Assembly: GCA_035650655.1 (NCBI GenBank)
Contig: DASRHG010000079.1
Location: 1-55,780 of the forward strand
DNA: 55,780 bases
Direction: 5' to 3'
Origin: DASRHG01 sp035650655
GTDB taxonomy: Bacteria; Desulfobacterota; Binatia; DP-6
The translations under genes were made by a program, and so were the position numbers. Positions 25,661 to 33,468 of the stretch are shown in pieces. Within the stretch, counting starts at the first letter, position 1, and every line of letters begins with the position of its first letter. The notes beneath the pieces were generated by a model, which searched no databases, had not been told where the DNA came from, and was given only the letters and a program-made list of their open reading frames with translations.

Positions 25661-26080
25661 TCAGACGGCGTTCAAAGTCGACGCGGGCGCACAGAGGAGC
25701 TTCGTCGAGGCGATCGTCCCCTGCCGGCTCCCGAACGTGACGTCGTTGATGTTCACGGGCTCGGAGACCTTCGGACACTCGAGCTTGCAGCACATGTAGA
25801 CGGTGCCGAGGAGGTTCTGCCCGATGCCCGTGAAGGGCGGTGCCGGAGTCGAATTCGCGATCCCGACCGCATTGCAGAGGAGCTTCGCCGGCACCTTCAC
25901 GACGCACCCGGTGTCCAGGACGAGCCCGTTCACGAGGTCGGCGGTGTACGACTGCTTCCTGGGCGAGTCCTCGATCTTGTAGCACTTCAGATCGTCGACC
26001 GCGTTCCCCGCGCGCGCGGCGGGCGCGGCGAGGAGCGCGAGGGCGGCCGCGAGGAGCAGCGTGGGGAGGAGCTTCGTCAT
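25661..26080 (-). CDS. small secreted Cys-rich repeat protein
   Basis: 139 residues. A clear signal peptide (KLLPTLLLAAALALLAAPA, cleavage after ARA near residue 24) precedes a chain with seven cysteines. Two loosely repeated units end in AKLLCNA and TKLLCAPA; a third unit of the same type survives just upstream (26077-26200). The mature protein begins with DDLKCYKIED. I recall KCYK...V-D-FG...LC-P repeat proteins as common secreted proteins in Binatota-like genomes, but the function is unknown. The start overlaps the stop of the upstream fragment (ATGA). Confidence 0.8.
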   Translation of the reverse strand: MTKLLPTLLLAAALALLAAPAARAGNAVDDLKCYKIEDSPRKQSYTADLVNGLVLDTGCVVKVPAKLLCNAVGIANSTPAPPFTGIGQNLLGTVYMCCKLECPKVSEPVNINDVTFGSRQGTIASTKLLCAPASTLNAV

Positions 26081-26200
26081 GACGTCACCCCACCTCGTCT
26101 TCGATCCACGTTGACGGGCGCGCAGAGAACCGTCGCCTTCTTCACGGTCACCGAGCGCGAGCCGAACTGGTCGGTGACGGCCACCGTGAGCTGGTTCGTC
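26077..26200 (-). pseudogene. 3' remnant of a second Cys-rich secreted repeat gene
   Basis: The last readable part is LTVAVTDQFGSRSVTVKKAT followed by V-LCAPVNVD, which matches the FGSR...LCAP unit of the neighbour. The reading frame has no signal peptide or start nearby. Upstream it runs into antisense of a membrane-protein fragment, so the 5' part has been lost. Its stop overlaps the start of the intact neighbour, suggesting the two were once a tandem operon. Confidence 0.5.
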
Positions 26201-26851
26201 GGGCAGATCGTGGTCGCGTTCTGCGTGTGGGCGGGGCTCCTGAAGCTCGACCCCGACTGGCTCTCCGGCGCGGCGCTCCGCGGCGCGCGGCCGTGGGGCG
26301 TGCCGAGGCGCTCGTCCCGGCCTCGTGCGCGTTGGTCGTCGTGCTCGAGCTCGCGGTGAGGCCGCTCCTCTTCGCGCGGCGCGCTGGCCCGCGCTCGCGC
26401 AGCTCGTCCGTCTTCCACCTCGTGTCGTGGCCGATCGTCCGCTTCTTCCACCCGACGCTCATGCTCGGCGTGCTCACGATCTTCCCGCTCGCGCGGCTCG
26501 TGCCCGTGCCCGCTGCCGCGCTCGCCGCGCCCGCGGCGCCGGCCGTCGCCGTGCTGGCGCTCTTCTCGGCGCTCCAGCTCGTCCCGCGCGCGTTCCCGGG
26601 CGACCCCGCGCTCACCGCGAGGGCCGCCTCTTCGCGCTCCACATGTTCGACGCCCCGCTCGTGTACCTCGGGATGGCGAGGACCGTTGCCGGCGGCTCGC
26701 CGCGGACCCGGACTTCGCCGACGTAGACCTCGCGCTCGACGCGAGCCGCGTCCGCCGGCCGCTCCGGCCGCTGGTCGCGATCGACGGCTTCTGCGGCGCC
26801 CGGCCGACGTACGACCTCCGGCGCCACAACCCGTGGATCCGCGCCGAGTAG
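26196..26851 (+). pseudogene. decayed HTTM-like membrane protein gene
   Basis: Fragments in successive frames: FCVWAGLLKLDPDWLSGAAL near 26215-26275 (the AGLxKLxPDWLSG motif of HTTM/VKG-carboxylase-like proteins), then LVVVLELAVRPLLFARRAG and VSWPIVRFFHPTLMLGVLTI, then GRLFALHMFDAPLVYLG. The last piece, VAIDGFCGARPTYDLRRHNP, ends at TAG 26849. At least three frameshifts and no start make it a pseudogene. Its 5' edge meets the opposing Cys-rich remnant at about 26200. Confidence 0.55.
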
Positions 26852-26883
26852 AGCCGAGCGCGCGGCTCCGCTAGGATTCGCCC

Positions 26884-28068
26884 GTGCCCGATCGCCCGCT
26901 CGCCGGCGTCCGCGTCCTCGACCTCACCTGGGTCGTCGCCGGCCCCGTCGCGACCCGCATCCTCGCCGACCTCGGCGCCGAGGTCCTGAAGATCGAGAGG
27001 AAGAACGCGCTCGACTTCGGCGACCGCCGCGGCGGGCTCTCCGGGACGCTCATGCGCGGGAAGAAGAGCCTGGTCGTCGACCTCGCGCAGCCGCGCGGCG
27101 TGGAGCTCGTGCGCCGGCTCGCCGCCGTCTCCGACGTCGTCGTCGACAACTTCAGCGCCCGCGTGATGCCGAACCTCGGCCTCGACTACGAGGCGCTCCG
27201 CGCCGTCCGCCCGGACATCATCTGCGTGCGCATGACGGGCTTCGGCCTGAGCGGCCCGCAGCGCGACTACGTGAGCTACGGCCCGACGCTCCAGGCCCTC
27301 ACGGGCTACACGCTCCTCATGGCCGAGCCGGGTGCGCCGCCCGCCGGCTTCGGCTACTCGTACTCCGACCTCGCCGGCGGCAATCTGGGCGCGCTCGCGA
27401 TCCTCGCCGCGCTCTGGCACCGGCGGCGGACGGGGCGGGGGCAGCAGGTCGACCTGGCGCAGCTCGAGGCCGTCGCGAGCCTCGTCGGCCCGACGCTCCT
27501 CGCGCGCGCGCTCGACGGCGGCACGTCGGCGCCGGCGGGGAACGCCTCGCCCGAGGGGCCGGCCGCCCCGCACGGCGTCTACCGCTGCGCCGGCGACGAC
27601 CGCTGGCTCGCGATCACCGTCTTCACCGACGACGAGTGGCAGCGCTTCGCCGGCGTCGTCGGCGAGCCGTGGACCGGCGACACCCGCTTCGCCAGCCGTG
27701 ACGATCGCGTCCGTCATGCGGCGGCGCTCGACCGGCTCGTCGAGGGGTGGACGCGCGCGCGGGACGCGGTCGAGACCATGCGCCGGCTCCAGGAGGCGGG
27801 CGTGACGGCCGGCCTCGTCGCCGACGCCCGGGACCTGTGCGCCCGGGACCCGCAGCTCGCCGCGCGCCGTCACTTCGTCGACGTGCCGACACCCGAAGGG
27901 GCGACGGTGCGGATCGACGGCCTGCCGTTCCTCCTCTCCGACACGCCGGGCGCGGTCGCGGGACCGGGCCCCCTCCTCGGCGAGCACACGGACGCGGTCC
28001 TGTCCTCGCTCCTCGGGCTCGGCCCGGACGAGATCGCGGGGCTCCGCGCGGCGGGCGTCGTCGCCTGA
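26884..28068 (+). CDS. CaiB/BaiF class III CoA-transferase
   Basis: 394 residues. N-terminal VRVLDLTWVVAGPVATRILADLGAEV-type Rossmann segment (quoted in part), MTGFGLSGPQRDYVSYGP, and the catalytic D162 in GYSYSDLAGG. It moves CoA between carboxylic acids or racemises 2-methylacyl-CoAs; the substrate is not predictable. It starts at GTG 26884, 7 nt after a TAGGAT that could be a -10. It retains the Asp that the homologue at 24463 has lost. Confidence 0.92.
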   Translation: MPDRPLAGVRVLDLTWVVAGPVATRILADLGAEVLKIERKNALDFGDRRGGLSGTLMRGKKSLVVDLAQPRGVELVRRLAAVSDVVVDNFSARVMPNLGLDYEALRAVRPDIICVRMTGFGLSGPQRDYVSYGPTLQALTGYTLLMAEPGAPPAGFGYSYSDLAGGNLGALAILAALWHRRRTGRGQQVDLAQLEAVASLVGPTLLARALDGGTSAPAGNASPEGPAAPHGVYRCAGDDRWLAITVFTDDEWQRFAGVVGEPWTGDTRFASRDDRVRHAAALDRLVEGWTRARDAVETMRRLQEAGVTAGLVADARDLCARDPQLAARRHFVDVPTPEGATVRIDGLPFLLSDTPGAVAGPGPLLGEHTDAVLSSLLGLGPDEIAGLRAAGVVA

Positions 28069-28139
28069 CCGCGAGCCACCGCGGTTGAAATTCACCGCCG
28101 AGCCGTGCCACGAGTGGAGGGCCGGATCCGCCGGCTCCC

Positions 28140-28520
28140 ATGACGGGCATGCGCCCTCTCCTCCTCGCGCTCGCGCTTCTCGCTGTCGTCGTCCCGGCCG
28201 CTCGCGCCGAGGAGAAGTCGCGCGGCCTCCGCACCCCGCACCGCGATCCGTTCCCCTACCGGCGTGGCCGTCGGTCCGCCTACGAGAAGGCCAAGGACCT
28301 GCGCCAGCAGGCGGATCGGCTCCGCACGCGGGCCAGCGCGCTCAACGCCCGGGCCGCCTCGATGTGGGACCACGGCAATTACGACGAGTCGAACGACCTC
28401 GAGGAGCAGGCGAACGAGCTCACGGCGCAGCAGCGACGGCTCGAGGCGCGGGCGAGGGCGCTCGAGCTGAGCGGGGACGAGTCGGACGCGGACATCCCGG
28501 TCCTGGGCGACGGGCAATGA
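28140..28520 (+). CDS. small exported helical protein
   Basis: 126 residues. Signal peptide with core LLLALALLAVVVPAARA (cleavage near residue 23), then a charged region with two long amphipathic helices (about 45-110) rich in Glu/Arg/Gln/Ala, likely a coiled coil. No known family. The stop overlaps the start of the FabL-like gene (ATGA), so it is co-translated with it, although a functional link is not obvious. Confidence 0.72.
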   Translation: MTGMRPLLLALALLAVVVPAARAEEKSRGLRTPHRDPFPYRRGRRSAYEKAKDLRQQADRLRTRASALNARAASMWDHGNYDESNDLEEQANELTAQQRRLEARARALELSGDESDADIPVLGDGQ

Positions 28521-29326
28521 CGGAGCCGCCGCGCTTCGCCTTCGTCACGGGCGGCTCGCGCGGCATCGGGCGGGCGATCGTGGAGCGCCTCGCGCGCGAC
28601 GGGGCCGACGTCGCCTTCGTCTACCGGCGGGACGCGGCCGCCGCGGCCGAGGTCGAGGCGGCAGTCCGCGCCGTCGGACGCCGCTGCCTCGCGCTCCGCG
28701 CGGAGCTGGGGGCGCCGGACGAGGTCGCCGCTGCGCTCGACCGGCTGGACGCCGAGACGCCGCGCGTGGACGTGCTCGTCGCGAACGCGGCCGCGACCGC
28801 GTTCAAGCCGCTGCTCGCCGTGAAGCCCCACAACGTCGAGAAGACGTACGCGATCACCATCGGCGCGTTCCTCCAGATCGTGCAGCGGATCGCCCCGCGC
28901 ATGCCGAGCACGGGTCGGATCGTCGCCATCTCCGGAATGGACACGCACCGGTACGTCGCGGGCCACGGCGTGCTCGCCTCGGCGAAGTCGGCGCTCGAGA
29001 CGCTCGTCCGCTACCTCGCGATGGAGCTCGGCCCCCGCGGCATCACGGTGAACGCCGTGAACCCGGGCTACGTCGACACGGACTCCGTGAAGCTCCTCCT
29101 CGGTGACGCGGAGGGACGGCGGGCGTTCCTCGAGGAGGTCGCCGAGACGACCGCGCTCCGCGCGTTCGGCGAGCCCGCCGAGGTGGCAGCCGCGGTCGCG
29201 TTCCTCTGCTCGCCCGAGGCGAGCTGGATGCAGGGACAGGTGCTCTACCTCGACGGGGGCATCTTCCTCCATGCGCCGGGACACACGGTCCGCTGGTGGC
29301 GGCGGACCGGAAATCTCCGCGACTGA
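28517..29326 (+). CDS. FabL-like short-chain reductase (enoyl-ACP reductase type)
   Basis: 269 residues. Rossmann motif TGGSRGIGRA, then ISGMDTHRYVAGHGVLASAK. The spacing around K157 is that of FabL, which uses Tyr-x6-Lys, not the Y-x3-K of ordinary SDRs, and the following YLAMELGPRGITVNAVNPGY also resembles FabL. The residue seven before K157 is H150, not Tyr; Tyr146 is nearby. Enoyl reduction in fatty-acid synthesis is the family role, but the substitution leaves activity uncertain. Confidence 0.82.
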   Translation: MTEPPRFAFVTGGSRGIGRAIVERLARDGADVAFVYRRDAAAAAEVEAAVRAVGRRCLALRAELGAPDEVAAALDRLDAETPRVDVLVANAAATAFKPLLAVKPHNVEKTYAITIGAFLQIVQRIAPRMPSTGRIVAISGMDTHRYVAGHGVLASAKSALETLVRYLAMELGPRGITVNAVNPGYVDTDSVKLLLGDAEGRRAFLEEVAETTALRAFGEPAEVAAAVAFLCSPEASWMQGQVLYLDGGIFLHAPGHTVRWWRRTGNLRD

Positions 29327-29331
29327 CCGGC

Positions 29332-29361
29332 TTGCCTCCCGTCCCCGTCGCCGCGTAAGGT
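29332..29361 (+). promoter_or_regulatory. promoter of purU, leaderless
   Basis: -35 TTGCCT (29332-29337), 18-nt spacer, -10 TAAGGT (29356-29361). Start near 29368, 2 nt before the ATG at 29370. Confidence 0.5.
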
Positions 29362-29369
29362 CGTCGCGC

Positions 29370-30266
29370 ATGGCGGACCGCAGCCGCGCCGTCGTCTCCG
29401 TGATCGGCCGGGACCAGAAGGGCGTGGTCGCGCGGATCTCGACCTACCTCGCCGCGCACGACATCAACATCGAGGACATCGAGCAGCGCGTGATGGAGGG
29501 CCTCTTCATCATGACGATGCTCGTCGACCTCTCCGAGCTGACCACGACCCTCGACGACCTCGTGCTCGGTCTCCGGGCGATCGGTCAGGAGATCAGCATG
29601 GAGGTCACGGTCCGCCTCGCCGGCGGACCGCCCGAGCGGAAGCGCGTGGCGGTCCTGGTCACGAAGGAGCCGCACTGCCTGGAGGCGCTGCTGCACGACC
29701 GCGACGCCGGCGCGCTCGCCGGGGACGTCGTCGTCGTCCTCGCGAACCACCCCGACTTGGAGCCGCTCGCGCGCGCGCACGGCGTGCCCTTCCGCTGGTC
29801 GCCCTCGACCGACAAGGCCGCGCACGAGGAGTTCCTGCTGACGGAGCTCGCGAAGCATCGCCCGGACCTCGTCGTGCTCGCGCGCTACATGCAGATCCTC
29901 ACGAAGCGCGTGATCGACCGATATCCGTTCCGCATCATCAACATCCACCCCTCGCTGCTGCCGTACCACCCCGGCTCGAACGCGTACAAGCAGGCGTGGG
30001 AGGAAGGCGTGCGCGTCTCCGGATGCACGGCGCACTTCGTCACCGAGCAGCTCGACGCCGGTCCCGTCATCCTTCAGGACGTCTTCCACATCCGCGTCGG
30101 CGAGGACTCGCTCGAGGACGTGAAGGCGCGCGGGCGCGCTCTCGAGGGCAAGGTGCTGTCGGCGGCGGTCCGGCTCTTCCTGAACGACCAGCTCGTGGTG
30201 AAGGACCGCAAGGTGATCTTCCGGCCCGGTCGCTTCCCGGGGCCGCCCGCGGGGGACGCCGCATGA
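29370..30266 (+). CDS. purU: formyltetrahydrofolate deformylase
   Basis: 298 residues. An N-terminal ACT domain (about 5-80, SVIGRDQKGVVARIS) senses amino acids. The formyl-transferase-type catalytic domain has LARYMQILT, the N-I-H-P-S-L-L-P catalytic Asn/His, and the late Asp in QLDAGPVI. It hydrolyses 10-formyl-THF to THF and formate, balancing the one-carbon pool and feeding purine synthesis. The next gene overlaps by 4 nt. Confidence 0.95.
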   Translation: MADRSRAVVSVIGRDQKGVVARISTYLAAHDINIEDIEQRVMEGLFIMTMLVDLSELTTTLDDLVLGLRAIGQEISMEVTVRLAGGPPERKRVAVLVTKEPHCLEALLHDRDAGALAGDVVVVLANHPDLEPLARAHGVPFRWSPSTDKAAHEEFLLTELAKHRPDLVVLARYMQILTKRVIDRYPFRIINIHPSLLPYHPGSNAYKQAWEEGVRVSGCTAHFVTEQLDAGPVILQDVFHIRVGEDSLEDVKARGRALEGKVLSAAVRLFLNDQLVVKDRKVIFRPGRFPGPPAGDAA

Positions 30267-30766
30267 GCGGGCCCGGCTTCACGGTCTGGGTGACGGGCGC
30301 GGACGGCGCCGCGCGCCGGACGCTCGGCGAGGAGATCGCGGCCCGCCTCCGCGAGCGCGGCCTCGACGTGGACGTCCTCGACGAGAGCGTCCCGGGCGTC
30401 GGCGCGCTCGTCGGGGAGGGCTTCGAGCGGCGCGTCGCCTGCGTCGCGGGCGCCCTCGCGCGCCACGGCGTCGCGACGGTCGTGACGCTCGCCGCGCCCA
30501 CGCGGGCCGCGCGCGACGGCGCGCGCGCGGAGCTGCAGCGCATGATCGAGGTCTGGGTCCGCGGCCCCGCCGCCGAGCCCCCGAGCTACGAGCCGCCGGA
30601 CCGGCCCGAAGTGGAAGTGTCCACGACCGAGCCTGCCGGCCAGGGCGCGACGCGGACGCTCAGGACCCTCGAGGTCCTGCGGCACCTGCCTCGCGACGAG
30701 CGCTCCTACTCGGAGAGCGAGGAGCGCGAGGTGATCCGCCGCCTGAAGGCCTTCGGGTACCTGTAG
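30263..30766 (+). CDS. APS-kinase-like protein with a ruined P-loop
   Basis: 167 residues with the layout of an adenylylsulfate kinase (CysC): an N-terminal nucleotide-binding segment, ERRVACVAGALARHGVATVV, RMIEVWV, and the SYEPPDRPEVEVSTTEP segment that matches the DPYEPP-ELxLDTTE signature of CysC. The P-loop GLSGAGKST is replaced by GADGAARRT, with no Lys-Ser/Thr, so ATP phosphoryl transfer is unlikely. It is translationally coupled to purU (ATGA), which hints at a binding or regulatory role. Confidence 0.78.
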   Translation: MSGPGFTVWVTGADGAARRTLGEEIAARLRERGLDVDVLDESVPGVGALVGEGFERRVACVAGALARHGVATVVTLAAPTRAARDGARAELQRMIEVWVRGPAAEPPSYEPPDRPEVEVSTTEPAGQGATRTLRTLEVLRHLPRDERSYSESEEREVIRRLKAFGYL

Positions 30767-30792
30767 CGGCCGGTGGCCGCGCGCTGCTCGTG

Positions 30793-31340
30793 ACTCGGGC
30801 GACCCCGCCGGTACGCGGGAGGGACGAGGCCTCATGCGCCGTCTCGCCCCCCTCACTACACGGCCGACGGCGCGGAGGCGGGAATGAACGGCAACGTCGC
30901 CGTGCACGGCGACCTCGGCAAGGGCGACGGCTGGGCGATCGACAGCTGGATGACGGGGCCGTTCCACGCCCTCGGCATCCTCGACCCGCTGCTCGGCGAG
31001 AGCGCCTTCGCGCCTCTACCGCGAGGCCGCCGGCCCCGGGAAGCTCCAGACCGCGGCGACGCTCGACGTGCTGCGCGGCCGCACGGGGAGCGCGAGCGGC
31101 GTCGCCTTCCCCGTCGTCTTCCCCGGGAACCCGGCCGTGATGCCGCTCACGACCTTCGAGGGACACGAGTCGACGGCCACCGACCCGAGCGCGGCGACGA
31201 ACCTCGCCGCGCGCCGCGCCGTCGTCGTGATGCCGCGCGACCCGCTCCAGAACGGCGCGGCCTACGACGTCTCCGTCACGAGCGGGGGCGTCACGACGTC
31301 GTGGAGCTTCACGGTCCGCTGCCCCCGACCGGCCGGCGCG
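30793..31340 (+). pseudogene. 5'-truncated, frameshifted CAP/SCP-like secreted protein
   Basis: Coding sense appears as PPHYTADGAEAGMNGNVAVH followed by GKGDGWAIDSWMTGPFHALG (frame of 30884). After a shift at about 31015 it continues as TLDVLRGRTGSASGVAFPVV, PGNPAVMPLTTFEGHES and a terminal SWSFTVRCP. The H-x5-x-ID-WMTGPFH pattern is that of CAP-domain secreted proteins. There is a stop at about 30790 and no signal peptide, so the 5' end is missing. The second frame runs without a stop into the SDR gene. Confidence 0.55.
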
Positions 31341-31385
31341 CCCGGCCTGGCGATCCGCCCGCCGCGCGTGCTATCGCCCGCCGGC

Positions 31386-32219
31386 ATGGGCGAGCTCGAC
31401 GGGCAGATCGCGTTCGTCACCGGCGCCGGCTCCGGCCTCGGGCGTGAGATCGCGCTCGCCTTCGCCGGCGCCGGCGCGCGGGTCGCGGTGAACGACCTGC
31501 GCGCGGAGGCGGCGCGCGCGACCCATGCGGCGCTCGCCGCGCTCGGGCGCGCGGCGTGCGAGCCCCTCGTCGGCGACGTCGCCGATCCGTCCCGGGTGCG
31601 GTCGTGGTTCGCGACCCTCGCGGGGGCGACCGGCGGCCGGCTCGACGTCCTCGTGAACAACGCCGGGCACGCCGACGCGGATCCCGAGACCCGGACGCGG
31701 CTCAAGCGGCAGGTCGAGGAGCTCCTCGGGACGGGCCGCGTGACGACGCCGCTCGAGGCGACGCGGCGGCTCTCGGACGAGCGCTGGACGCGGATGCTCG
31801 CCGTCCACCTGAACGGCACGTTCTTCTGCACGCGGGAGGCGCTCGCGCTCATGGGGCCGCGCGGCGCCGGCCGCATCATCAACATGGCGAGCATCGCCGG
31901 CACGACGGGCATCGCGAGCGTGCCGCACTACTCGGCGGCCAAGGCGGCGATCATCGGCTTCACGAAGGCCGTCGCGCGCGACGTCGGCCCGCAGGGCATC
32001 CTCGTGAACGCGATCGCGCCGGGGTACGTGGACACGCCGATTCTCGACGTGCTGGGCGAGGAGCGCGCCGCGCAGACGGCGCTCGTCGCCGCGCAGACGG
32101 TCGTCGGGCGCCTCGGCGAACCGCGCGAGGTCGCGGCGACGGCGCTCTTCCTCGCCGGGCCGGGCGCGACCTACTTCACCGGCCAGGTGCTCTCGCCGAA
32201 CGGCGGCCTCGTCATCTGA
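31386..32219 (+). CDS. SDR-family oxidoreductase
   Basis: 277 residues. The dinucleotide motif is T-G-A-G-S-G-L-G (about 13-20) and NNAGHAD follows. The catalytic set is Ser in MASIAGTTG and Y-x3-K in PHYSAAKAA, with APGYVDTP after it. A classical NAD(P)-dependent dehydrogenase/reductase of unknown substrate; an insertion near 105-135 (RTRLKRQVEELLGTGRVTT) is unusual and could cap the pocket. ATG 31386 is preferred, though the frame is open into the upstream CAP remnant. The stop is 14 nt from the convergent glcF stop. Confidence 0.92.
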   Translation: MGELDGQIAFVTGAGSGLGREIALAFAGAGARVAVNDLRAEAARATHAALAALGRAACEPLVGDVADPSRVRSWFATLAGATGGRLDVLVNNAGHADADPETRTRLKRQVEELLGTGRVTTPLEATRRLSDERWTRMLAVHLNGTFFCTREALALMGPRGAGRIINMASIAGTTGIASVPHYSAAKAAIIGFTKAVARDVGPQGILVNAIAPGYVDTPILDVLGEERAAQTALVAAQTVVGRLGEPREVAATALFLAGPGATYFTGQVLSPNGGLVI

Positions 32220-32232
32220 AGCGCCACGGCGC

Positions 32233-33468
32233 TCACGGCGCGACGCCGTGCGCGGCCGCGAGGAGGTCCAGGGGATGGGCGACCTCGACGGGGACGCCGC
32301 GCCGGAGGGCCGTCGCGCGGATCTGGAGCACGCATCCGGGGTTCGCTGCGGCGACGACGGCCGCGCCGCTCTGCACGATGCGGTCGAGCTTCCGCTCCGC
32401 GAGGCGCGCCGCCATCGGCCGCTCCGTCAGGTTGTACGTCCCCGCGCTGCCGCAGCAGACGTCCGACTCCTCGAGCTCGACCAGCCCGAGGCCCGGAATC
32501 GCGCCGAGGAGGCGCCGGACCGCGGCGCGCACGCCCTGGCCGTGCGCGAGGTGGCAGGGGTCGTGGACCGCGACCGACCGCGCGAGGGCGCCGGCGGGCG
32601 CGGGAAGCCCGATCTCGTCGAGCAGGTCGAGCGCGTCGCGCGTGCGGCGCGCGACGTCGGCGGCGCGCCGGTCGCCGGGCAGGACGTGGCCGTAGCCGCG
32701 CAGGTGCGCACCGCAGCCGGCCGCGTTCGCGACGATCCAGTCCGCCGCCGGCGGGCCGAGGACGTCGAGCGTGCGCGCCGCGAGGCGGCGGCCGTCCGCC
32801 TCGCGCCCGAGGTGCGTCGCGAGCGCGCCGCAGCAGCCCTGCCCCGGCGGCACCAGGACGCGGACGCCGGCCCGCGCGAGGAGGGCCGCCGTCGCCCGGT
32901 TCGTGGCGGCGAACGCCGCGTCCGCGACGCAGCCCGTGAGGAGCACGGCCGTCCCGCGCGCCGGTCCCGCCGGCTCGACGACCGCGGGCAGCCGCGCGCG
33001 GGACGGCCGCGGCAGCGCCGCGGCGAACGCGAGCCAGCGGCCGATGCCCGCCGGCGCGCGGCGTGCGAGCCGCCCGAGCCACGCGCGCCCGGTGAACGGC
33101 CGCAGCGCCGCGAGCGCGGCGCGCGCGCGCGCCGGCGAAGCGAGCGTTGCGGCGAGGAGCGCCCGCGCGGCGCGGGCGTGCGGCGCGCGGCGCGCCTCCA
33201 CCCAGGGACGCGCGGCCTCGATGAGCCGTCCGTACTCGACCCCGGAGGGGCACGCCGTCTCGCACGCCCGGCAGCCGAGGCAGAGGTCCAGATGGCGCAC
33301 CACGTCGGCGGTCGGGTCGAGCCGGCCCGCGTCGAGCGCCCCCAGCAGGTGGATGCGCCCCCGTGGCGAGTCGGCCTCCTCGCCGAGCTCCAGGTACGTC
33401 GGGCATGCGGCGAGGCAGAGCCCGCAGTGGACGCACGCGTCGAGGAGCCGCCGCTCGAGGAACGCCAT
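32233..33468 (-). CDS. glcF: glycolate oxidase iron-sulfur subunit
   Basis: 411 residues. Two 4Fe-4S motifs lie at the N-terminus: C12-x2-C15-x2-C18-x3-C22-P and the LCLGCRACETACPSG motif near 65. Two CCG domains follow (QGCCGAL, SDVCCGSAG). It passes electrons from GlcD/GlcE to the quinone pool at the inner membrane. The ATG overlaps the glcE stop (ATGA). The order glcD-glcE-glcF is the usual one. Confidence 0.94.
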   Translation of the reverse strand: MAFLERRLLDACVHCGLCLAACPTYLELGEEADSPRGRIHLLGALDAGRLDPTADVVRHLDLCLGCRACETACPSGVEYGRLIEAARPWVEARRAPHARAARALLAATLASPARARAALAALRPFTGRAWLGRLARRAPAGIGRWLAFAAALPRPSRARLPAVVEPAGPARGTAVLLTGCVADAAFAATNRATAALLARAGVRVLVPPGQGCCGALATHLGREADGRRLAARTLDVLGPPAADWIVANAAGCGAHLRGYGHVLPGDRRAADVARRTRDALDLLDEIGLPAPAGALARSVAVHDPCHLAHGQGVRAAVRRLLGAIPGLGLVELEESDVCCGSAGTYNLTERPMAARLAERKLDRIVQSGAAVVAAANPGCVLQIRATALRRGVPVEVAHPLDLLAAAHGVAP

